A stretch of 6,633 nt of DNA from Rhodoferax sp. (GTDB taxonomy: Bacteria > Pseudomonadota > Gammaproteobacteria > Burkholderiales > Burkholderiaceae_C), in contig JAKFXU010000161.1 of assembly GCA_021731215.1 (NCBI GenBank), positions 1 through 6,633 on the forward strand, given 5' to 3'. This document shows positions 1-6,633 of this stretch, one piece after another; the stretch's first letter is position 1, and the number at the start of each line of letters is the position of its first letter. The translations under genes were made by a program, and so were the position numbers. The notes beneath the pieces are model-generated. The model was not told the origin of the DNA. It did no database searches and saw only the letters and a list, made by a program, of their open reading frames with translations.

Positions 1-268
1 GCTGGGTGCGGCCCGGCTTCTTGGAGGCAAAGGCCAACTGCCTTTGCTGCGTCAGCGTGTTGATGCAGGTGGATTTGCCCGCGTTGGAGCGACCGACAAA
101 GGCAATTTCCGGCAGCTCCAGCGCCGGCAAAAAGTGCAGTTGGGGCGCCGTGGTGAGGAATTTGGCGGTATGAAGCCAGCCCAGCGCAACCGTGGCAGCC
201 GTCTTGGCGGCGGGGTCCGGCGCACGGGCCTGGGAGGCCGAGGCCGGTGGGTTTGGGTTGGTAGTCAT
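1..268 (-). CDS. engB: Ribosome biogenesis GTP-binding protein EngB (YihA/YsxC), 5' part only
   Basis: The minus-strand frame starts at ATG 268-266 and runs out of the window after 89 codons. It encodes the N-terminal part of EngB, a TrmE-Era-class GTPase needed for assembly of the large ribosomal subunit in the cytoplasm. The first ~27 residues are a Pro/Ala-rich leader that varies in this family. The stretch [15 protein letters not shown] (residues 52-66) then contains the P-loop GRSNAGKS (59-66), followed by INTLT and ASKKPGRTQ, the start of switch I with Thr88 as the likely G2 residue. The usual length is about 200-230 residues, so more than half lies outside the window. No Shine-Dalgarno is obvious before this ATG. 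The gene diverges from the cytochrome c4 gene, a pairing common in betaproteobacteria. Assignment is confident from the P-loop context. Confidence 0.93.
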   Translation of the reverse strand, partial: MTTNPNPPASASQARAPDPAAKTAATVALGWLHTAKFLTTAPQLHFLPALELPEIAFVGRSNAGKSTCINTLTQQRQLAFASKKPGRTQ

Positions 269-296
269 GGATTAAAGAGAGGTAGCCAGAACCCGC

Positions 297-306
297 ATTG
301 TAGAAT
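297..306. promoter_or_regulatory. Overlapping divergent -10 elements between engB and the cytochrome c4 gene
   Basis: The 73-nt spacer between the two divergent starts contains ATTGTAGAAT. Read rightward it gives TAGAAT (301-306), a good sigma-70 -10 box about 36 nt before the cytochrome ATG. Read leftward it gives TACAAT (302-297), an equally good -10 box about 29 nt before the engB ATG. Neither has a convincing -35 hexamer at 16-18 nt spacing. The two polymerases could not occupy this site together, so the promoters would compete. This is inferred from sequence only. Confidence 0.4.
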
Positions 307-341
307 CACGCTGTTTTGCTCACTTGATACGACACACCCCT

Positions 342-989
342 ATGAAGTTGCTCTCCTCCCTTTTGTTGGCTGCTGTAGTGGCAGCCCCGGCTTTTGCCAG
401 CTTCGCCCAAGAGGCCAAACCGGCGGCCCCGCAAGCCGTGACGGCGGTCAAGCCTGACCTGGCCAAAGGCGCCGCCAGCTATGGTGCTTTGTGTGTTGCC
501 TGCCACGCAGCCGATGGCAATTCGCTCATTCCTGTCAACCCCAAGCTGGCGCAGCAGCACCCGGAGTACTTGGTGAAGCAGTTGCAGGAGTTCAAGTCAG
601 GCAAGCGCGCCAACCCCACCATGAGCGCCTTTGCCGGCATGTTGAGCGATGCCGACATGAACAACATCGCTTACTGGTTGGTCTCCCAGAGCGCCAAGCC
701 GGGCTTTGCCAAGGAAAAAGAACTGGTGGCTTTGGGTGAGCGCATTTATCGGGGTGGTATTGCCGATCGTCAGATCGCCGCCTGTGCTGGTTGCCACAGC
801 CCCAATGGCGCGGGCATTCCCGCCCAGTACCCGCGTCTGGGTGGTCAGCACGCTGATTACACCGCAGCTCAGATGATCGCGTTCCGCGATGGCGTGCGCA
901 ACAACAGCTTGCAAATGACGCAGGTGGCAGCCAAGATGAACGATCGGGAAATCAAGGCGGTCGCCGACTATATCGGTGGTCTGCGTTAA
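342..989 (+). CDS. Diheme cytochrome c4, periplasmic
   Basis: This 215-residue protein has two class I cytochrome c domains in tandem, the arrangement of cytochrome c4, a periplasmic electron carrier that commonly feeds terminal oxidases. Residues 1-22 form a Sec signal peptide (MKLLSSLLLAAVVAAPAFAS, likely cut after FA at 21-22). Heme sites are CVACH (51-55) and CAGCH (148-152). Plausible axial methionines are Met94 in NPTM and Met192 in NNSLQM, one per domain at the expected distance. The domains resemble each other (GxYGALCVACH... and GERIYRGG...CAGCH), and the protein ends IGGLR as many homologues do. Start: an in-frame TTG at 324 would add six polar residues before the signal peptide, so ATG 342 is preferred although no strong ribosome-binding site precedes either. 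The gene stands alone between a divergent promoter and an intrinsic terminator. A cccA/cycA-type symbol is not assigned because naming varies. Confidence 0.95.
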   Translation: MKLLSSLLLAAVVAAPAFASFAQEAKPAAPQAVTAVKPDLAKGAASYGALCVACHAADGNSLIPVNPKLAQQHPEYLVKQLQEFKSGKRANPTMSAFAGMLSDADMNNIAYWLVSQSAKPGFAKEKELVALGERIYRGGIADRQIAACAGCHSPNGAGIPAQYPRLGGQHADYTAAQMIAFRDGVRNNSLQMTQVAAKMNDREIKAVADYIGGLR

Positions 990-1053
990 TTTCGGGTCGC
1001 TGCGCCGGGTTCTTGATTGAACCGACCCAACACGCGCAACCAACCCCAAGCTG

Positions 1054-1088
1054 GGCAGGTCCATTTTCAAATGGCCTGCCTCTTTTTT
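1054..1088 (+). terminator. Rho-independent terminator after the cytochrome c4 gene
   Basis: The left arm GGCAGG-t-CCATTT (1054-1066) pairs with AAATGGCCTGCC (1069-1080). This gives 12 base pairs, one bulged T at 1060 and a 2-nt apical loop that probably opens to a larger one. TCTTTTTT (1081-1088) follows directly. It lies 65 nt after the cytochrome stop codon and should separate that transcript from msrPQ. Confidence 0.9.
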
Positions 1089-1233
1089 ATGGCTGAATGA
1101 CAATGACCTCTTGTCAGTCGCCACTCAGCGCCTGGCGCTTGCGGCCAAGTAGCGCGTCGGCGGCGCGCTGGCGTCGAGTGGTTGTCGTCGCTGTGCCGCT
1201 CGATCTCTTGGTGGCGGGCTGGCCCCCGATTGT

Positions 1234-1260
1234 TGTAAGAATGCAATCGGTCGCACGACT
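1234..1260 (+). promoter_or_regulatory. Candidate ECF-sigma-type promoter for msrPQ
   Basis: TGTAAG (1234-1239), a 16-nt spacer and CGACT (1256-1260) resemble the TGTAAC...CGTC layout of many ECF-sigma promoters, and lie 24 nt before the msrP start. ECF sigma control of msrPQ by hypochlorite-type stress is known in some betaproteobacteria (SigF/NrsF in Azospira). No good sigma-70 pair was seen here. The match is short and GC-rich DNA offers chance hits, so it is only a candidate. The rest of 1089-1283 shows no gene: open frames crossing it have no coding character. Confidence 0.25.
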
Positions 1261-1283
1261 GATACTGAAACGAGGACTGCATC

Positions 1284-4359
<3,076 letters not shown>

Positions 4360-4389
4360 CGCGCCGGATGTACCATGCGCATTAACCTA

Positions 4390-4533
4390 TTCGTTGGCGT
4401 CAGCGTCGCCCTGCTCACCATTTACGACATGTGCAAAGGCGGTCGACCGCGGCATGACGATGGGCGACATCCGGCTACTGGAAAAACAGGGCGCTCGAGA
4501 CACTGGCAGGCTGCGCATACCAGGGACGCCTAG
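4390..4533 (+). pseudogene. moaC: 3' remnant of moaC (cyclic pyranopterin monophosphate synthase), frameshifted
   Basis: Intact MoaC makes cyclic pyranopterin monophosphate for molybdenum cofactor. Only its last ~45 residues are recognisable. Frame of 4375: VSVALLTIYDMCK (to 4437). An extra G near 4438 then moves the sense to the next frame: AVDRGMTMGDIRLLEKQG (4439-4492). A second indel near 4490-4494 returns it to the first frame: GRSRHWQAAHTRDA, ending at TAG 4531-4533. The DMCKAVDRGM block, which normally lies near the MoaC C-terminus, makes the identity firm. About 110-120 N-terminal residues are missing. A 52-codon frame from ATG 4375 spans the fragment but reads out of phase in the middle, so it is not a working gene. 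It begins about 30 nt after the serS stop with no visible promoter. Confidence 0.8.
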
Positions 4534-4543
4534 TCCAAAGTGG

Positions 4544-4592
4544 ATATTGCTTGCTGACGCTGCTGACGCTGCTGACGCTGCTGAGGCAATAT
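4544..4592. repeat. 7-bp inverted repeat enclosing the 9-bp tandem repeats
   Basis: ATATTGC (4544-4550) and GCAATAT (4586-4592) are perfect inverted repeats bracketing the tandem array, with 35 nt between the arms. The right arm ends 28 nt before the preferred start of the downstream gene. It could fold as a hairpin in RNA or mark the edges of a small insertion, but the arms are short enough to be chance. Confidence 0.45.
4552..4587 (+). repeat. Four tandem copies of a 9-bp unit TGCTGACGC
   Basis: Units run 4552-4560, 4561-4569, 4570-4578 and 4579-4587. The last reads TGCTGAGGC, one base different. The unit is a multiple of three and would encode Ala-Asp-Ala repeats in one frame, but no real gene covers it. 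Such arrays change length by slippage. Confidence 0.95.
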
Positions 4593-4620
4593 GAACGGGC
4601 GATGTAACCAGGTCGTGTTT

Positions 4621-5322
4621 ATGCGTTTTTTCAGGTTTTTAATATTGGGCTTATGGGCGGCCGCGTTGGGGGCGCGGGCCGACTTGCCGGATTATCAGGT
4701 TTTTCCCGCCCAAGGCGCGCAGTTGCTGCTCTGGGTGGCGTCCGAACAGGGGCGCGCCGAGCCCGAGGTGCAGGCTGCGCAGAAGCTGGCGGCGCAAGGC
4801 GTGGAAGTCTGGTTGCTCGATCCCATCGGCGCTTATTTTCTGCCGCAACTGCCCCGCAGCATGGACGCCGTGCCGCAGCAGGATCTGGCGGACTGGCTGC
4901 GCGCCGCGCTGGCCAGCGGCAAGCGGGTGGGCGTGGTCGCCGTGGCGCGGGCGGCGGTCCCGGTGCTGCGGGCGGCAGCACTGCTCGAGCCGGCACAACG
5001 AAGCCGGCTCAGCGTGATGTTGATGTATCCGAATCTGTATACGGTGGCGGAGCCTCTGGCTGCGCCGGACTATCTGGATGTGGGCGCATTGGCCGGTCTG
5101 TGCGTGCGCATCCTGCAGCCGCGCCGTTCGGCCGCGACCCCCTGGCTGCCCGGTCTGCTGGATCATCTGGCGTTGCACGGCGCGACGGTCAGCCACGCGA
5201 TTCTGGAAAACCTGCGCGAGCGCTATTGGGCGCGCGAAACGCCGACCGAATTTGAAATTGCCGAGGGCCAGCGTATGGATGCTTTATTGTTGCGCGAATT
5301 GAATACATTGGGGTGCAAATGA
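4621..5322 (+). CDS. Secreted protein of unknown function, faint alpha/beta-hydrolase resemblance
   Basis: I do not recognise this 233-residue protein. Residues 1-20 are a good Sec signal (MRFFRFLILGLWAAALGARA, cut before Asp21), so it should be periplasmic. The start at 4621 is chosen because it opens the signal peptide and has AGG 8 nt upstream. An upstream in-frame ATG at 4591 would add ten polar residues. The pattern of a strand (QLLLWVASEQG, 34-44), a helix, a second strand (VEVWLLDPIGAYFLP, 61-75), then GKRVGVVAVARAAVPVL (100-116) loosely recalls an alpha/beta-hydrolase up to the nucleophile elbow. There, however, the expected Gly-x-Ser-x-Gly reads VAVARAA with no serine, so catalysis of that type is doubtful. 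HGATVSH (186-192) holds two histidines. There are two cysteines, Cys161 and Cys232. Its stop overlaps the start of the TlpA-like gene (ATGA), so the two are very likely co-translated and may act together on envelope proteins. Confidence 0.75.
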   Translation: MRFFRFLILGLWAAALGARADLPDYQVFPAQGAQLLLWVASEQGRAEPEVQAAQKLAAQGVEVWLLDPIGAYFLPQLPRSMDAVPQQDLADWLRAALASGKRVGVVAVARAAVPVLRAAALLEPAQRSRLSVMLMYPNLYTVAEPLAAPDYLDVGALAGLCVRILQPRRSAATPWLPGLLDHLALHGATVSHAILENLRERYWARETPTEFEIAEGQRMDALLLRELNTLGCK

Positions 5323-5837
5323 AACGCTTACTGATGACGCTGGCGATGAGCCTGTTTTTAACGGCCGGCGGACATGCCGCCAAATTCGAGGCGCGCGCCG
5401 CCACGCCGGCGCCGGAACTGAAGGCGCGCGATTTGAGCGGCACGCCCAAAACCCTGGCCGATTACCGCGGCAAGGTGGTGCTGCTCAATTTCTGGGCGTC
5501 GTGGTGCCCGCCCTGTCTGCACGAAATGCCGTCGATGGAGCGGCTGCGGGTGAAGATGGCGGGGCGGCCGCTTGAAATCGTCGCGCTGGCCAGTGCCGAA
5601 TCGGTGGAAGATGTGAAGCCGTTTCTCTCGAAAATGAAGCTGGGTTTTCCGATTCTGCTCGACCCGGACGGCAGCAACACCAAGCGCTGGAAAGTATTTG
5701 CCTTGCCCACCACCTTCCTGCTGGATGCCGAGGGGCGCGTGCGTTACGTGCTGACCGGGTCGACCGAGTGGGACGAGGGCGAGGCCCTGCGGGTGATCGA
5801 GTCGATGCTGCCCAAGCCGGGCGCGCAGGTGAAATAA
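5319..5837 (+). CDS. TlpA-type periplasmic thiol-disulfide oxidoreductase
   Basis: This 172-residue thioredoxin-fold protein belongs to the TlpA/ResA/AhpC-TSA group. It has a Sec signal (1-20, MKRLLMTLAMSLFLTAGGHA). The redox motif is WCPPC (62-66, Cys63 and Cys66) within VVLLNFWASWCPPC, and the cis-proline loop is ALPTTF with Pro130. FLLDAEGRVRYVLTGSTEW (133-151) is the usual following strand and loop. WCPPC is typical of reductive members that keep cytochrome c or other thiols reduced, and the periplasmic cytochrome in this window is a possible but unproven client. It could equally serve the co-translated partner upstream. ATG 5319 overlaps the upstream TGA. A GTG two codons earlier (5313) is possible but less likely. 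All catalytic residues are present, so the gene looks alive although broken genes surround it. Confidence 0.93.
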   Translation: MKRLLMTLAMSLFLTAGGHAAKFEARAATPAPELKARDLSGTPKTLADYRGKVVLLNFWASWCPPCLHEMPSMERLRVKMAGRPLEIVALASAESVEDVKPFLSKMKLGFPILLDPDGSNTKRWKVFALPTTFLLDAEGRVRYVLTGSTEWDEGEALRVIESMLPKPGAQVK

Positions 5838-5877
5838 GTTGAAATCCGACACGACAGTCCGATTTAACCTCATAAAT

Positions 5878-5973
5878 GATGGTCACGGTGGCGGTGTCGT
5901 TGACCAGCGTGGCTCCAATCGGATTGCTCAGGACGATGGTGAAGGTCTCGTTGCCTTCGACCACGGATAAACG
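5878..5973 (-). pseudogene. Calx-beta domain remnant
   Basis: On the minus strand, codons from 5973 to 5878 read RLSVVEGNETFTIVLSNP followed by IGATLVNDTATVTI. This is the hallmark second half of a Calx-beta repeat (EGNETF...LSNP.GA....ATVTI), a calcium-binding beta-sandwich module repeated in large secreted adhesins. Only about 32 residues are visible. No signal, no neighbouring repeat and no credible start or stop surrounds them: the open frame runs on leftward as antisense of the TlpA-like gene. It is best read as a stray fragment of a much larger gene. Confidence 0.7.
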
Positions 5974-6155
5974 GATAGGAAATTCAACCGCATGGGTCCA
6001 AGCATGGCACGCCTGGCGCATGCCAGAACATCGTCAGCACCCGAACTGTGAACCGGCGTATCGGCGATTTGGCAGCGCCGCAGGTGATTGGTGCTTGTGG
6101 ACACGTCGCGCGCGCAGGCTTGCCCACCGCTCCCTGAAAAGGCCGGTTTGGTTTG
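5974..6155. other. Unassigned stretch between the Calx-beta and transposase remnants
   Basis: No gene, RNA or clear repeat was found here. The open frames crossing it are out of step with each other and lack coding character. Because it lies just past the transposase 3' end on the minus strand, it may hold the origin end of the dead IS91-like element. I can see no boundary that proves this. Confidence 0.3.
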
Positions 6156-6380
6156 TCACCAACAGACGCGCTGATCGACCTGATGGCCGGGTGCGGATTG
6201 TGCCGCCCAATTCCAGTCTGGCACGGCATCCACACCCTCATCCACCGGCGCATTACAGTCGTCCCGCAGCGGCGGCCCGCGTGCTACTGCGATACGCGGG
6301 GCTTGGGAATCCGCGCCGATGTGCTCCAGAAACTTTCTCACCTGTGCACCACCGATGCCAACCGCGCCGGGCACGTCCAA
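6156..6380 (-). mobile_element. C-terminal tail of a probable IS91-family transposase (remnant)
   Basis: The minus-strand frame ends at TGA 6158-6156 and is open up to a stop at 6392-6390. It reads VRKFLEHIGADSQAPRI, then AVARGPPLRDDC, and finishes PDWNWAAQ...HQVDQRVCW. From memory this matches the C-terminal tails of IS91-family transposases (usual style: IRKILEHIGVD..PPRI.PARGPPLWDDC ... PDWDLAAQ.APDYEVDQRVNW). The Y2 nuclease motifs and zinc-binding cysteines lie further upstream and are absent, so it is inactive. Several consensus positions are changed, for example LRDD where LWDD is usual and VCW where VNW is usual, which suggests an old copy. Homology stops around 6350-6380, and the sequence then passes within about 30 nt into the truncated serS copy. 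The IS family name is from recollection and was not searched. Confidence 0.6.
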
Positions 6381-6398
6381 CTGCGGTTTCTAGGTTGA

Positions 6399-6633
<235 letters not shown>

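Noticed and set aside
324..341. TTG at 324 as an alternative start for cytochrome c4
   Set aside because: It would place six polar residues before a complete signal peptide and has no ribosome-binding site. ATG 342 fits the family.
1127..1139. Palindrome AGCGCC-T-GGCGCT upstream of msrP
   Set aside because: A short GC-rich palindrome of this size is expected by chance here, and there is no second copy or operator context.
4360..4590. A tRNA-Ser gene expected after serS in many betaproteobacteria
   Set aside because: No acceptor/T-arm pattern (GGTTCGAATC-like) or CCA end is present. The stretch holds the moaC remnant instead.
4394..4594. A 66-codon open frame with Ala-Asp-Ala repeats at its end
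   Set aside because: Its middle is the frameshifted moaC tail and its end is the 9-bp tandem array. It has no proper start context and is part of the pseudogene debris.
5842..5865. Possible terminator hairpin after the TlpA-like gene (AAATCCGA ... TCCGATTT)
   Set aside because: The stem has a mismatch, is AT-weak, and no T-tract follows. It is not convincing as an intrinsic terminator.

Overview
The window looks like a chromosomal piece of a betaproteobacterium, most likely Burkholderiales and probably close to Rhodoferax/Comamonadaceae. This rests on the engB/cytochrome c4 divergent pair, the protein style of MsrP, MsrQ and SerRS, the high GC, and the CTG-dominated leucine usage. The genus is an inference from remembered protein similarity and was not searched.

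The left two thirds (1-4359) is orderly core DNA. A 5' piece of engB (ribosome-assembly GTPase) runs leftward out of the window. It diverges from a diheme cytochrome c4 gene across a short spacer with back-to-back -10 elements, and the cytochrome gene ends in a clear intrinsic terminator. Next comes msrP-msrQ with 1-nt overlapping stop and start. This is the molybdopterin methionine-sulfoxide reductase and its heme membrane subunit, which repair oxidised periplasmic proteins. Then serS follows, apparently read from its own promoter as a leaderless message. This serS is a mosaic: about 78 codons in its middle (roughly 3577-3810) are GC-poor, never use CTG for leucine, and carry about 25 more residues than a standard SerRS between the KFEEDLF and YLIPT segments.

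The right third (4360-6633) is a scrap heap of unrelated pieces. In order it holds a frameshifted 3' remnant of moaC; four 9-bp tandem repeats inside a 7-bp inverted repeat; an intact two-gene unit (a secreted protein of unknown function with a loose alpha/beta-hydrolase look, overlapping a TlpA-type thioredoxin); a short antisense-strand Calx-beta domain remnant; about 180 nt with nothing recognisable; the C-terminal tail of a probable IS91-family transposase on the minus strand; and a second, 5'-truncated copy of serS running off the window end.

The two serS copies align without a gap. They are 160/163 identical from 3811/6471 onward, but only 41/60 identical in the 60 nt before that. The sharp step shows that one copy, most simply the complete one, was overwritten by recombination with a divergent serS, or that the duplication took in a hybrid end point. 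The transposase tail sits next to the truncated serS, so mobile-element-driven duplication is the simplest account. No complete new defence or metabolic system is visible. The most novel candidates are the serS duplication with its mosaic segment and the small periplasmic two-gene unit between the debris.
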